From: Megalonaias nervosa
Taxonomy: Eukaryota > Mollusca > Bivalvia > Unionida > Unionidae
Direction: 5' to 3'
Assembly: GCA_016617855.1 (NCBI GenBank)
Contig: JAECUM010009728.1
Location: 53,810-117,809, forward strand
Length of the DNA stretch: 64,000 nt
A program made the position numbers and the translations under genes. Shown one piece after another: positions 1 to 9,364 of the stretch (its first letter is position 1; every line of letters starts with the position of its first letter). A model generated the notes under the pieces. That model worked only from the letters and a program-made list of their open reading frames with translations, was not told the DNA's origin and ran no database searches.

Positions 1-291
1 CGTTTTTTTCAGTTTGGTCTATTCTGTTACAAATTTTTTACAATTCAATATCACAACATAACACAACACAACACTTTTAAAAAAGTTCATAGATTTCTTC
101 TATGTCTTTTTTCTTTCACTCTCTCTGTTTTTTCAATTTCTTCACTTTTACACTTTTTTCCTCTTCTTCTTCTTCTTCTTCTCACATTTTTCTCGTCTTC
201 TTTTCTTTTCTGTCTTCTCTTTCTGAACGTGTCGGGGTTCTTCTTTTGTCGAGGTCACCTCTGTTTCTTCTTCCTCCTTCTCCTGCTCCTG
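1..291 (-). other. Remnant of the zinc-knuckle gene tail and its 3' flank
   Basis: On the minus strand this stretch aligns with the Glu/Lys-rich coding tail and 3' flank of the right-arm zinc-knuckle gene (63265-63525). The purine-rich coding strand (pyrimidine-rich on plus) creates spurious Ser/Phe-rich frames on the plus strand. No other gene is seen. Confidence 0.55.
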
Positions 292-561
292 TTATTTCTT
301 AGGGCACTCTGAAGACCAATGTCCTTTCTCTTGACAATGATAACAGGTATCTTGACTTTTGTTTCTTTTGACACTGGCCTTGCTTCTTTGACGGTCTGGA
401 CATTCTGTAGCCCAATGCCCTTTCTTTTGACAGATATAGCAAGTATCTTGACTTTTATCTCGAAAGGAAGGAGAGTAGTCCGTCGGCTTGTCTGAAGAAA
501 ACTTTCTTATCACACCTCGCAATGCTCTAATCAGAAGTTCGATCTGTGTGGGTTCTTCCAT
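292..561 (-). CDS. Two-zinc-knuckle (CCHC) protein, tail truncated
   Basis: An 89-residue protein with two retroviral-type knuckles: CYICQKKGHWATEC (about residues 41-54) and CYHCQEKGHWSSEC (about 73-86), both fitting C-x2-C-x4-H-x4-C. Such knuckles bind single-stranded nucleic acid or RNA. It is transcribed divergently from PolB. The right-arm copy continues about 40 residues further with a Glu-rich then Lys/Arg-rich tail. Here a stop right after CPKK removes that tail, although the sequence down to about 180 still resembles it. The first knuckle is intact here and damaged in the right arm. Confidence 0.7.
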   Translation of the reverse strand: MEEPTQIELLIRALRGVIRKFSSDKPTDYSPSFRDKSQDTCYICQKKGHWATECPDRQRSKASVKRNKSQDTCYHCQEKGHWSSECPKK

Positions 562-694
562 TGTGCTGGTCGGCTTGAGAGCGAAATGAATACTGAGAGG
601 GGAGTCACTAGCCCTTTATATATGCCCTGGTCTGACATAGATATATAGGGTTCATGGTGTTTCACAGGTAGTCATTTGACTTTTTGCCGTCAAG
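562..694. promoter_or_regulatory. Divergent promoter between zinc-knuckle gene and PolB
   Basis: The 133 bp between two divergent start codons holds a TATA box in each direction: TATATAAAG on the minus strand at 614-622 and TATATAG on the plus strand at 642-648. The right arm keeps the same arrangement (62863-62996, with ATATAAAGG near 62937). A TCAGTATTC sequence, similar to an arthropod initiator, lies on the minus strand downstream of the first TATA box. Confidence 0.5.
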
Positions 695-3600
695 ATGAAA
701 CGATCGCATCATTTCGAAAAGAAAGAAGAAGAAAGTAAGAGGCAGAAACGTGATTTATCGCCTCGCACAGTAGCTGAAGTCTTGGCACAAATTCATGCCA
801 GCGATTTTGAAGATGAGATGAGTGAACCAGAATCGAAGCCTAAAGAGTCTACACCAAATCAAAGTCCATTACCACCCGTAAACCCTGAAAAGTACTACCA
901 TATTCGGGAGACGGACAAACGCTCTTCCAGAAAATTTAGAACCACGGCCTACACGTACGCGGTGAAGTTTAAAGATTTCAAGTCTGACGTACCCTTGGAA
1001 AAAGCAGAAGGGTTCATCACCGATGTGTGGGATTCTTTGTTAACCACACTAAAACTTTCTATTCATCACGACAATTTGAAGTCTCCCGTTTGGATCGAGT
1101 TTAGCAGTCCAACAGAATTGACACCTTCCAAAATCATGGACAAGATTCAACACGTACAACAATCCAACGACAAATTTCACATCACGGACGGAAAAGCGAC
1201 ACTGTACATGACCCACGTGTCTCTTCCCCAAGGGACAGGTAAAAAAAAGTTGATGTTGGTAGACAACTTGCGTAACCTCAAGCGTAGTCTCGTCCAAATT
1301 AACAATCCAAAAGACAAGATGTGTTTAGCCCGTGCCATCGTGGTGGGACAAACGTATGCCGACAAGAACGATACGGTAGAATGGAAAAGAGCCTGGAAAA
1401 CTATTCAACAATCGGACCGAGCCAAACAACGAAAAGAAGCAGAACTCCTGTTACAGCAAGCGGGGTTAGCTAAAGACACACCCTGTGGCATTCCTGAAAT
1501 GCAAAAGTTGCAAGACGTCTTGGCTCCACGTTACACCTTGAAAGTTCACCCTCAAGAAGTGCGCGGACCTCTGTTGTTTCGAGGTCAAGATTTTAAAGAC
1601 GGAAAATACATTCACGTCTATCATCACGATGAACATTTTGATGCCATTACCAGTATCACTGCATTCCTGTCATACAGTTATTACTGTGAGAAATGTGACT
1701 ATGGCTATAACAATCGAGAGCAACACAAGCATTGTGGATCGAAATGCTCAGGATGTTTAGCCTCTACACCCTGTCTGGACGAAGGACAAGAACGAGTGCA
1801 TTGCTCTGCTTGTCAGCGCACGTTTGTCAGTCCTGCCTGTTACCAACAACACCTAAAGACGCAAGGTTCACAGCAGAAATGTGCTTGTCAGCTCTTGAGA
1901 TTGTGCCCTACTTGTGGACAAGGCATACGTACCAATAGTGTTAAGTTACACATTTGTCGAGGAAAGAAACGATGTCACATTTGTCGCCAAATCATGGACT
2001 TGGAACACCAATGCTACATTCAAAAATACCATTCTAAACATGAAGAAGAAGATAATGACCAGAAGAAGAAAGGGAATTTCATCTTTTTCGATTTCGAATG
2101 CATGCAAGAGACTGGTATTCACATTCCTAATTTCTGCGTGGCTCACCGAACGTGCGAGAAGTGCATCCAAGAGCCTATCTTGGCTCATTGCCCTCATTGC
2201 AGCAAGATTCCTGGAGGACGTGAAAAAATCTTTCGAGGACCGAACACACTAGCCGATTTTGCCCAATGGATCTTAAACCCTATCGACGAGACGTGGAGCC
2301 AAGAAGATATCGAACGTTACGGAGATTGTCATCGCCATGCCACGGTGATGGCTCACAATTTCTCGGGATACGATGGACAATTTCTGTTGAGATACTATAC
2401 GGAACAAAGTACCGAACGTCCGAAAGTAACTTTGAACGGAGCCAAAATCATTTCCATGCAAGTGGGACAAGTACAGTTTAAAGATTCAATGAGTTACTTG
2501 GCTATGCCTTTGAGCCGCATGCCTAAAACGTTTGGCATGACAGAAATGGCCAAAGGCTATTTTCCACACTTTTTCAATACCGAAGCCAATCAACACGCCG
2601 TTCTACCCCATTTGCCTGAGGCTCACTACTATGACCCCGACAACATGCGTACCGAACAACGAGAAGCTTTCTACGCATGGTACCAGACTCACGCTTCGGA
2701 CCCTTTTGACTTTCAAGAAGAAATGTTAAAATATTGTCGTTCCGACGTAGACATTTTACGTCGCTGCTGTGGAAAATTTCGAGAGCTGTTCATGGAACAC
2801 GGAGGGATCGATCCTTTGAAAGAAGCTTGTACCATTGCCAAAGCGTGTTCCTTAGTGTATCGTCAACGATTCATGCCCGAAAACACCCTAGCTGTCATCA
2901 GTCCTCAAACGACCAGTTTTGTCAAACGTCAATACTCGGTCAAAGCCCTACGTTGGTTACATTACTTGTGTGAGAAGGAAGACAAATGGATCCAACATGC
3001 TCGCAACGGAGGAGGCGAAAAGACCATCGGAAGGTATTCGGTAGACGGCTGGGACTTAGAAAACCCTCAAATCGTGTACGAGTTTAACGGGTGCTTATTT
3101 CACGGATGTCCCATCTGCTACCCTCAACGTGGCACTAAAAACCAGTTTTTACAACGGACCATGGAAGACTTGTACCAGGCCACTTGTCAGCGCCGCTTGA
3201 AGTTAGAAGAGCAAGGATACCAAGTAGTGGAAATGTGGGAACACGAGTACGATCAGCGATTGAAAACCGATCCCGAGTTTAAGCGCATCGTGGAAAGTTA
3301 CAAGCTGGTGGACCCTCTGAACCCGCGGGACAGTTTGTACGGAAGACGGACGAATGCCACCTGTTTGCTGTACCAAGTCGACGAGGAGAAAGGAGAAGAA
3401 ATCAAATACTTGGACGTGTGTTCTCTGTATCCGTACGTGTGCAAATATTGCCACTTTCCCGCAGGGCACCCACAATTGCTGACAGAACACATCGACGTGG
3501 ACAATATTCGACAATACGAAGGACTGATCAAGTGTAAAGTCTTGCCTCCCACGAACTTGTACCATCCCGTTTTACCACATCAATGCCAAGGAAAACTGAT

Positions 3601-4741
3601 GTTTCCCTTGTGTCGTACTTGTGCTGAAACGTGCAACCAAGACCACCCTTGTCAGCACACTCAGGAAGAACGAGCCTTGACGGGAACGTGAGTCAGCGTG
3701 GAATTGTTTAAAGCTCTGGACTTGGGATACCAACTGTTACAAGTGTACGAAATTTACCACTTTCCCAAGACAGAAAAATACCACAAGGGCTACGAGACTC
3801 AGAAAGGCATTTTTGCAGACTACGTGAATGCCTTTTTGAAACTGAAACAAGAAGCTAGCGGATATCCTTCCTGGTGTCACACTCCCGAAGATCAAACAAA
3901 GTTCAAAGAGAAATACTGGAAGCAGGAAGGCATCACTTTAGACCACATCGAGAAAAACGAAGGAAGGCGATCGTTTGCCAAAGTGATGTTGAATTGTTTG
4001 TGGGGCAAAATGGCACAACGACCGTATTTACCCAAGACGGAGTATTTGACAGAACCTTTCCGATACTTGCAGATGATTCACGACAAAACCAAATACATGA
4101 AACACGTGGACGTTGTTCGTGAGGACTTGCTCTTAGTCAATTACGAAGAAGAACTGGACTTTGTAGAAGCCGACGAATTTGGAAATGTCATCATTGCGGC
4201 CTACGTGACAGCCCATGCTCGCTTAAAACTGTACGAAGCTTTAGAACTATTAGGAGATCGTGTGCTGTATTTTGACACGGACAGTTGCATCTACATTGAT
4301 CGCCTGGGTCAACCTCACCCTGTCATCGAAGGAGACCGTTTAGGAGCCTGGACGGACGAGCATCCCGACCACAAGATTCTAAGTTTTGCAAGTGGCGGTC
4401 CCAAAAATTACGGCTACGAATACCGGAACAATCAAGGAGATGTGCACACGGAGTGTAAAGTGAAAGGATTGACTCTCAATTATCGCACCAGTCGAGTGGT
4501 GAACTTTAGCATATTGAAAGAAGCCTTGCAGTCTGGACAGGATCGAAACTTTAAAGTGACCACCCACGAACCGCACAAGATTGTACGTTTACCCACACAC
4601 CAAATCGTCAGTCGACCCTTGGAAAAAGTTTATCAAATCGTGTACCAGAAGCGAGTTCGGCTTCCCAACCACTTCACTTTACCGTACGGTCATGCCGATA
4701 TTGGTCAGCATATAAAAAGGGACAACGTTCAAGGTCGATAG
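695..4741 (+). pseudogene. POLB: Protein-primed-type family B DNA polymerase, one in-frame stop
   Basis: This is the replicative polymerase of Element 1, about 1,350 codons, in one frame except for a TGA at 3689-3691 where the right arm has TGG. A Cys/His-rich, probably zinc-binding region spans about residues 330-440. Exonuclease motifs follow: FDFE (about 463), NFSGYDGQF (about 556) and YCRSDVDIL (about 679). Polymerase motifs are DVCSLYP (A, about 906), KVMLNCLWGK (B, about 1096), FDTDS (C, about 1192) and GGPKNYGY (about 1234). The stop falls between motifs A and B, so the truncated product would lack the catalytic centre. The family replicates linear genomes from a protein primer. The start ATG is 134 bp from the divergent gene. 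Confidence 0.9.
4711..4719 (+). promoter_or_regulatory. TATA box of the BIR gene
   Basis: TATAAAAAG lies inside the end of the PolB frame, 55 bp before the BIR start codon. The same box is kept upstream of the right-arm BIR gene (minus strand, near 58327-58335). Confidence 0.5.
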
Positions 4742-4773
4742 TTCATTGTGACTACCATTGCTAAGCGAGAAAG

Positions 4774-5412
4774 ATGAATCCATTCACACAGCAAGTATCC
4801 AGTAAGAGTAAACTCAAGTACGATGCTGTGCCTTGCGATGGTAGGGATGCCGTACGCTATGACCTTAGTGATTCAGTACCACATCATCATGGGAACTTTG
4901 CTATAACTACTACTTCTACTACCATGCCTACCATGGAAAGTGATGCTGTACGTGTCAAACCTGACGGATGTGAAAGCGATGCCACTCGTTATCGCACACC
5001 TTTTCACTTTACTGGGTTTCATGGTGGATGTCCACCTCCACAGGAAACCATGCGACTACCACCCTACGGATGTCATGTAAAACTGAGCAAACTCCTAAGG
5101 ATTTCACCGTACCCTCATCGAAATGAACCTGTGAAAGACGAATATTCGTTCCCTGTGCGTTTGCCAGAATACTGTGATTTTGAAAGTCGATTGCAAACCT
5201 TCCAAGGAAAATGGCCAAAATATCTAGGAGGACCTACCCCCGAAGAATTAGCCAGAGCCGGATTTATCTACTTGGGCGAAGGAGATAAAGTCAAGTGCTT
5301 CAGTTGCGGTGTCTCACTTCACGAATGGGAGAAGAAAGATTGCGCTTACCTGGAACATGCTCGATGGTCTCCAGAGTGTCACTACCTGCCTTTAGTGGGA
5401 CCTCGTCATTGA
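4774..5412 (+). CDS. BIR-domain (inhibitor-of-apoptosis-like) protein
   Basis: A 212-residue open frame. Residues about 128-205 form a BIR zinc domain: an R-x-x-TF-like start, LARAGFIYLGEGD, then KCFSCG, a tryptophan, EHARWSPEC and YL, giving the C-x2-C...H...C zinc ligands. BIR proteins of viruses and animals block caspases or act as adaptors. There is no RING domain, unlike most baculovirus IAPs. The N-terminal half is a polar Asp/Val/Tyr-rich stretch with no recognised domain. It sits between PolB and a cluster of small genes. The right arm has a broken copy and an additional BIR gene. Confidence 0.85.
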   Translation: MNPFTQQVSSKSKLKYDAVPCDGRDAVRYDLSDSVPHHHGNFAITTTSTTMPTMESDAVRVKPDGCESDATRYRTPFHFTGFHGGCPPPQETMRLPPYGCHVKLSKLLRISPYPHRNEPVKDEYSFPVRLPEYCDFESRLQTFQGKWPKYLGGPTPEELARAGFIYLGEGDKVKCFSCGVSLHEWEKKDCAYLEHARWSPECHYLPLVGPRH

Positions 5413-5424
5413 AGTGACCCTACC

Positions 5425-5814
5425 ATGTTGTGTAAAAAGCTAGCTACGGAGTTAGGAGTCAAACGTTGGACAATCCCTAGACAAGTATTTAAACCCGATG
5501 TAAAAAATAATCTTCAAAGATTACCAAACGAATTGCAAGAGAAGATCTACCAGGACATTTGGCAGGGACTTGCCAGAGCCAAATCTCAATTAGTGACTGT
5601 AGAACATTTGTGTCGAGAAATTCATAAGAGGAAATTGACCAAAGTCAACAAACAAGTCCGATTTATCTGGATCAAGGGTGCGTTCGTTCTACTATTTCGC
5701 TTTAGACCATTTACATTTGAAGATTTTATTGACATTCTTGACCGTTTCCTGGAATGGCAGTGGTCAGAAATTACTCAGTACGTTCATTACTTTCGCTCTA
5801 GGAGAAGTGTTTGA
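5425..5814 (+). CDS. Small protein with F-box-like motif (accessory gene 1)
   Basis: A 129-residue open frame starting 12 bp after the BIR gene. Residues about 31-41 read LQRLPNELQEK followed by IY, resembling the start of an F-box (LPxELxxxI). The rest is rich in aromatic and basic residues and unassigned. The next gene carries the same LPxELxxxIY pattern, so the two look like paralogues. If the F-box reading holds, this would be a ubiquitin-ligase adaptor beside a BIR protein; that is inference. The right-arm copy is broken. Confidence 0.55.
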   Translation: MLCKKLATELGVKRWTIPRQVFKPDVKNNLQRLPNELQEKIYQDIWQGLARAKSQLVTVEHLCREIHKRKLTKVNKQVRFIWIKGAFVLLFRFRPFTFEDFIDILDRFLEWQWSEITQYVHYFRSRRSV

Positions 5815-5819
5815 CTGAC

Positions 5820-6278
5820 ATGGTTATGGATACTTTACAAGAGAACATTCGTGCTTTGCCTGTGGAATTGAGAGAACGCATTTACCGTGAGTTCGTCAAA
5901 ATACAAGTGAAACGAAAAGAATCATTGCATCCGTTACGTCACCGATGTTGGAACCACTGGTACCTAAATGCTATAAGAGGATTGATTCTGATGAAAGTGT
6001 TCCAGTGGTCAGACATTGATCAACTACTCGTGAGCAAGAAGAATTGTGTTGTTGATAGTGATTATTTTTACTACCAGGTACACTTACTGCATCGAATTCC
6101 AGAAGAAGAGTTAGAGGGTTACCAAAATCTTGTACACAATGTAAACTTAGTTGAAGAGGAAACTTCTGAACGACGTGTGATGTGCAAGTTAGTGACTAAA
6201 TATTTTGAATACGTCGACGGAATACGACCACTTCTGTGCAAAAAGTACACTTATAGCTGCCGAAAAAAGAGGGTATAA
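5820..6278 (+). CDS. Small protein with F-box-like motif (accessory gene 2)
   Basis: About 152 residues from the ATG at 5820; a second ATG at 5826 is the one kept in the right arm. Residues about 12-20 read LPVELRERI, matching the LPxELxxxI pattern of the previous gene. The C-terminal part has RRVMCKLVTKYF, which echoes GRRVVCVLVTCF in the next gene, so these short genes may share a domain. It starts 5 bp after the previous stop. Function unknown. Confidence 0.55.
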   Translation: MVMDTLQENIRALPVELRERIYREFVKIQVKRKESLHPLRHRCWNHWYLNAIRGLILMKVFQWSDIDQLLVSKKNCVVDSDYFYYQVHLLHRIPEEELEGYQNLVHNVNLVEEETSERRVMCKLVTKYFEYVDGIRPLLCKKYTYSCRKKRV

Positions 6279-6280
6279 AA
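6274..6280 (+). promoter_or_regulatory. TATA box of accessory gene 3
   Basis: TATAAAA overlaps the stop codon of accessory gene 2 and lies 11 bp before the next ATG. The right arm has a variant (GTGTAAAAA, minus strand near 56785). Confidence 0.4.
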
Positions 6281-6290
6281 ACGTTCTACC

Positions 6291-6518
6291 ATGCCACGAC
6301 CTTTATCATTCGTGATACAACAGATTCCGTGGAAGGAAATCAATGACAGTATTCAAACGGTGGAGGATTACCATCGCCTATTACGAGAACTGTCTCCATT
6401 GAATTGGGGTCGACGTGTAGTGTGTGTCTTAGTGACTTGCTTTCTGGGATTTCGTTTACCAGCTGATTCTTTGTGGACTCTTTACGAACAGTACCTATTA
6501 CTCCAAAACAAAATATGA
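6291..6518 (+). CDS. Small unknown protein (accessory gene 3)
   Basis: A 75-residue open frame, not recognised. It contains GRRVVCVLVTCFLGFRLP, resembling the C-terminal part of accessory gene 2. Its stop overlaps the next start in an ATGA arrangement (6515-6518), which suggests one transcript for both. The right arm keeps the frame at 56765-56562. Confidence 0.5.
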   Translation: MPRPLSFVIQQIPWKEINDSIQTVEDYHRLLRELSPLNWGRRVVCVLVTCFLGFRLPADSLWTLYEQYLLLQNKI

Positions 6519-6766
6519 AAGTGATCCCTTTAAATGTCCACGAGAGACTCATTCTGCTCAAAGCTTTGCGCTTTCATTTGGATACTTCTCAACCTCTACG
6601 GAAAAACAAGATTCGTCAACTTTTAGGCACTGAAGATGTGTACGACGACGTGTGTGTAGCTTGTGACTTACACCCTCACTGGACAGATGTACGTGACTGG
6701 AAAAGTTTGGGGTTTGAGGCTTGGGCTAAAGAAGTGGCACACTATGCCCAAGATTTGTCATCCTAA
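6515..6766 (+). CDS. Small unknown protein (accessory gene 4)
   Basis: An 83-residue protein starting MKVIPLNVHERLILLKALRF. It is predicted mostly helical, with a Cys/His patch DDVCVACDLHPHW near residue 48. The start is chosen because it overlaps the previous stop and is conserved in the right arm. No family recognised. Its end overlaps the start of the membrane protein gene. Confidence 0.5.
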   Translation: MKVIPLNVHERLILLKALRFHLDTSQPLRKNKIRQLLGTEDVYDDVCVACDLHPHWTDVRDWKSLGFEAWAKEVAHYAQDLSS

Positions 6767-7103
6767 AACATTAAAACGTTCCGTGAAAAAAGTCACTTTT
6801 AAACCTGTGTTAGTGTCAATACCAGAAGAACAGTCTGTCACCGAGGAAAACCACTCTCTTCAAGACAGGACTGTCATTGACATTCCTGAAAGACCATTTC
6901 GGGAGGACCCTTGTGTGACTGAACCAAGGAATGTACAGACTCTCAGAACATTACACACTACTCCTACGATTTCACCTCTTGATCACAAAAAATGTTGTAC
7001 AGAGACTTGTTTATATTCCACTATGGTCGTTTTGTTGTGTTTTTTATTCCTGTACTTAACCATATGGCTTTTATGTATTTTTGTCTTTCGTGTTGTTCAC
7101 TAA
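6744..7103 (+). CDS. Single-pass membrane protein (accessory gene 5)
   Basis: 119 residues from ATG 6744, the start conserved with the right arm (56336). The N-terminal two thirds are basic then Pro/Thr-rich. A Cys motif KCCTETC precedes one hydrophobic segment of about 24 residues, from MVVLLCFLFLYL to the end, ending FRVVH. The topology resembles a tail-anchored or type II/III virion membrane protein. An AATAAA overlaps the stop (7102-7107) and another lies at 7114. The right arm has an early TGA in this gene. Confidence 0.6.
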   Translation: MPKICHPKTLKRSVKKVTFKPVLVSIPEEQSVTEENHSLQDRTVIDIPERPFREDPCVTEPRNVQTLRTLHTTPTISPLDHKKCCTETCLYSTMVVLLCFLFLYLTIWLLCIFVFRVVH

Positions 7104-7134
7104 TAAAGATGACAATAAACGTGTCCTGAAAAAG

Positions 7135-7142
7135 TATAAAAA
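7135..7142 (+). promoter_or_regulatory. TATA box of the packaging ATPase gene
   Basis: TATAAAAA lies 57 bp before the ATPase ATG, directly after the polyadenylation signals of the preceding gene. Confidence 0.4.
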
Positions 7143-7198
7143 CTCTTGTCTTGTCTGTCTTCGTGTCACAAGTGACATTTTATTACACTACTACTACT

Positions 7199-7990
7199 AT
7201 GGCTACCTCTACTGTCTCTGCTCCCTCTTCCTCCACTGTCAAAGTCATTGACGAACACGTAGATCGGACTAGTTGGGAGGCCTTGTATCTTCGCCATCCC
7301 TTTAACATGCTTATTGCTGGACCAAGCGGTTCAGGCAAAACCGAATTTGTCAAACGTTTGATCGAACATAAACATCATTTGATCGATCGTCCTCCTCAAC
7401 GAATCGTGTGGTGCTATAAAGAGTGGCAATCGGCGTACAGCCTTCTGCGAGAAAGTCAAGGCGATTCCATCGTCTTTGTGGAAGGCATTCCTGTCGAAGA
7501 CGACGGAATCGTGTCTGACCCTAGTCAAACTCATTTGGTTATTTTTGACGACATGTTAGGAGAAGACGAAGAAGAAATTAAACTCTGGTTTACGCGCAAA
7601 GGGCATCATCGTAATGCCAGTGTCATTTACATTACCCAAAATTTGTTTCAACAAAGTAAAGCCCATCGTACCATCAGTCTCAATGCTCATTACTTGGTGT
7701 TGTTTAAAAGCCCTAGAGATAAATCGCAAGTACAAGTCTTAGCCAAACAGTTAGGAACGCCTTGGCTGATTCATGCGTACGACGATGCCACTCAAACCCC
7801 ACACGCTTATTTACTCGTGGATTTAAACCCACTACTCCCGATTATTTGCGATTTCGTACCCATCTGTTTCACCCCTGGTGCCAAGACGGAGGACCTATCG
7901 TGTACACGTCTCCGTCGTCGACTTAATCACCCCAAAAAATCTATAAAAACCTCGGTCACTTGGACTCTGTCTCACACATTGTCAACATGA
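7199..7990 (+). pseudogene. ATP: A32/FtsK-type genome-packaging ATPase, 3' frameshift
   Basis: This ATPase pumps DNA into the capsid. Walker A GPSGSGKTEF lies near residues 41-50 and Walker B HLVIFDDM near 112-119, with a VIYITQN segment near 145 that fits the A32 family. Compared with the right arm the sequence is one base shorter near 7829, so the last roughly 30 residues are replaced and the frame runs on to 7990, overlapping the next gene. The ATG at 7199 matches the right-arm internal start at 55890. Confidence 0.85.
7942..7948 (+). promoter_or_regulatory. TATA box of the basic Ser/Pro-rich gene
   Basis: TATAAAA, 38 bp before the ATG at 7987; conserved on the minus strand near 55140-55146. 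Confidence 0.4.
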
Positions 7991-8715
7991 CGTCCCTTCA
8001 GTCTCATCTTCCCATTAAATTGATTCGTGCCTTGTACGGCATCAGTCGCGAAAAAAATCCACAAATACGTGCTCGTGTCTTAGAAGCTAGTCTCAAAGAA
8101 GTCTTACGATGGTTTACGGTGACAGCACGTCAATTACTGCAAGGCATCATTCAGATTCCACATCAAACCAAACGTTTTTTTGAGAGAAACAAAGTTGCCT
8201 TGACGCAACTAGCCGATCCTCGCATCGACACTCAAACCAAAAAGCAAATCATTTTGAAACCTGGAGGAAGTGGATCTTTAGGAGGTGTCATCATTCGTTC
8301 CCTCTTAAAATGGGATCCTAATGCTCCCAAAGTTGTCCCCAAGAAAAAAGCCACACCCAAACGTACCCAGAAGAAAAAGAAAAAGAGCAAGGGTGTCAAG
8401 ACCAGGTCACAACCTCAGAAAAAGAAAAAGAAAAGCCCACAGAAAACAGCTTTTACTCGCAAGAGAGTGTCTCCAACAACTTCTCCTCCAGCAGTGACAC
8501 CCTCTTCCTCTTTAGCGGCAGTAGCCGCGGCTCACAAAGTACCTGCCCCCAAAGTCAAAGTCCAAGAGAGAACGGGTGTGTTACAGAGTTTACTGGATTT
8601 GTCCAAGCAAGAACTGTCTCGATTTAGTCCGTTGCGAACTCCTCCACGGCGTGTGTTACCTGTCATCAAGTTGATACGACGTAAAGACAATCAGTGGCGA
8701 CGCATTCCAGTATAA
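7987..8715 (+). CDS. Basic Ser/Pro/Lys-rich structural-type protein
   Basis: 242 residues. The N-terminal 90 residues are helical. The middle (about 115-160) is a Lys-rich low-complexity tract, and the C-terminus carries SLLDLSKQELSRFSPLRTPPRR and ends RRIPV. It is not assigned to a named family; composition and position between ATPase and small basic genes suggest a DNA-binding core or minor virion protein. The right arm has the same gene with a one-base difference in a T-run (8 versus 7) and a larger insertion in the low-complexity region. Confidence 0.6.
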   Translation: MTSLQSHLPIKLIRALYGISREKNPQIRARVLEASLKEVLRWFTVTARQLLQGIIQIPHQTKRFFERNKVALTQLADPRIDTQTKKQIILKPGGSGSLGGVIIRSLLKWDPNAPKVVPKKKATPKRTQKKKKKSKGVKTRSQPQKKKKKSPQKTAFTRKRVSPTTSPPAVTPSSSLAAVAAAHKVPAPKVKVQERTGVLQSLLDLSKQELSRFSPLRTPPRRVLPVIKLIRRKDNQWRRIPV

Positions 8716-8717
8716 AA
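8711..8717 (+). promoter_or_regulatory. TATA box overlapping a stop codon
   Basis: TATAAAA contains the TAA stop of the preceding gene and precedes the first small basic gene. The right arm keeps it (near 54206-54212, minus strand). Confidence 0.45.
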
Positions 8718-8772
8718 TGACCTGAGGCAAACCATACGGATCAGTATTTTTTGTGCTACTGCACGTCCAAAG

Positions 8773-9036
8773 ATGTTCCCTCCAAGAAGTGTACACCGTT
8801 ACCATCGTCGTTCTTCTTCGGTCCAAAAAGGAAAAGGAAAACGAAAAAGACAGTCACGTCATCCTAAAAAGCGCTTAGTCAAACATCGGCGACACTCTCT
8901 GAAAAGACACACTCGTCCAAAGAAAAGGAGAAGCCACCAAAAGGGAGGTTTCTTTGGCCCTTTCCTTGAATTCGATAAGATAGGTGACAAGTTTGTCACA
9001 AGGGTAAAAGACAGGCTCCAAAAAAAAATAAGATAA
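8773..9036 (+). CDS. Small basic core-like protein 1 with QKGGF motif
   Basis: 87 residues, very rich in Arg, Lys and His up to residue 55, then SHQKGGFFGPF and a mixed helix. The composition resembles adenovirus pX/pVII core proteins that condense DNA, which are cut at Gly-Gly sites by adenain. It is the first of three tandem paralogues. The right-arm copy (54149-53892) is intact. Start chosen at the ATG followed by FPPR, matching MSPPR in the other arm. Confidence 0.65.
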   Translation: MFPPRSVHRYHRRSSSVQKGKGKRKRQSRHPKKRLVKHRRHSLKRHTRPKKRRSHQKGGFFGPFLEFDKIGDKFVTRVKDRLQKKIR

Positions 9037-9085
9037 AAAGACGCATGTGAAACCATGGACTTTAGTGTATGTTGTGGATCAAAAG

Positions 9086-9282
9086 ATGTCCCCTCATCGT
9101 CGTTCTTCTGTCCAGAAAGAGAAAAGAAAAAGACAGTCTCGTCATGCGAAAAAACGCTTAGTCAAACATCGACGTCACCCCAGAAAAGGCACACTCGTCC
9201 AAAGAAAAAGAGGAGTCACCAAAGAGGAGGATTCTTTGGTGATTTTGGAAAACACATTGTCACCTTTATGACAAAGCGATAG
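9086..9282 (+). pseudogene. Small basic core-like protein 2, frameshifted
   Basis: It starts MSPHRRSSVQKEKRKRQSR and resembles basic protein 1. The matching C-terminal half (SHQRGGFFGDF...) is in another frame ending at 9282, so a frameshift lies around 9180-9190. It is preceded by GATAAAAAG at 9032-9040, which overlaps the stop of gene 1. The right-arm copy (53837-53629) is also frameshifted, next to G-runs. Confidence 0.6.
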
Positions 9283-9291
9283 TCCCCAAAA

Positions 9292-9299
9292 GGATAAAA
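9292..9299 (+). promoter_or_regulatory. GATAAAAG promoter-like box of basic gene 3
   Basis: GGATAAAAGG-type box after basic gene 2. The same AGGATAAAAGG sequence stands at this place in the right arm (near 53619-53629, minus strand). Confidence 0.35.
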
Positions 9300-9364
9300 G
9301 GCTGTGTGACAAGTCATCGACGTTAGTGTATTTTTGGTGTGTGTCCCGGAATCAACAAACAAAG

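Noticed and set aside
102..302. Ser/Phe-rich plus-strand open frame
   Set aside because: It is the complement of the purine-rich tail of the minus-strand zinc-knuckle gene.
2266..2973. Several 65-85 residue frames inside PolB
   Set aside because: Shadow frames of the polymerase gene with no independent support; the same holds for most short frames inside other genes.
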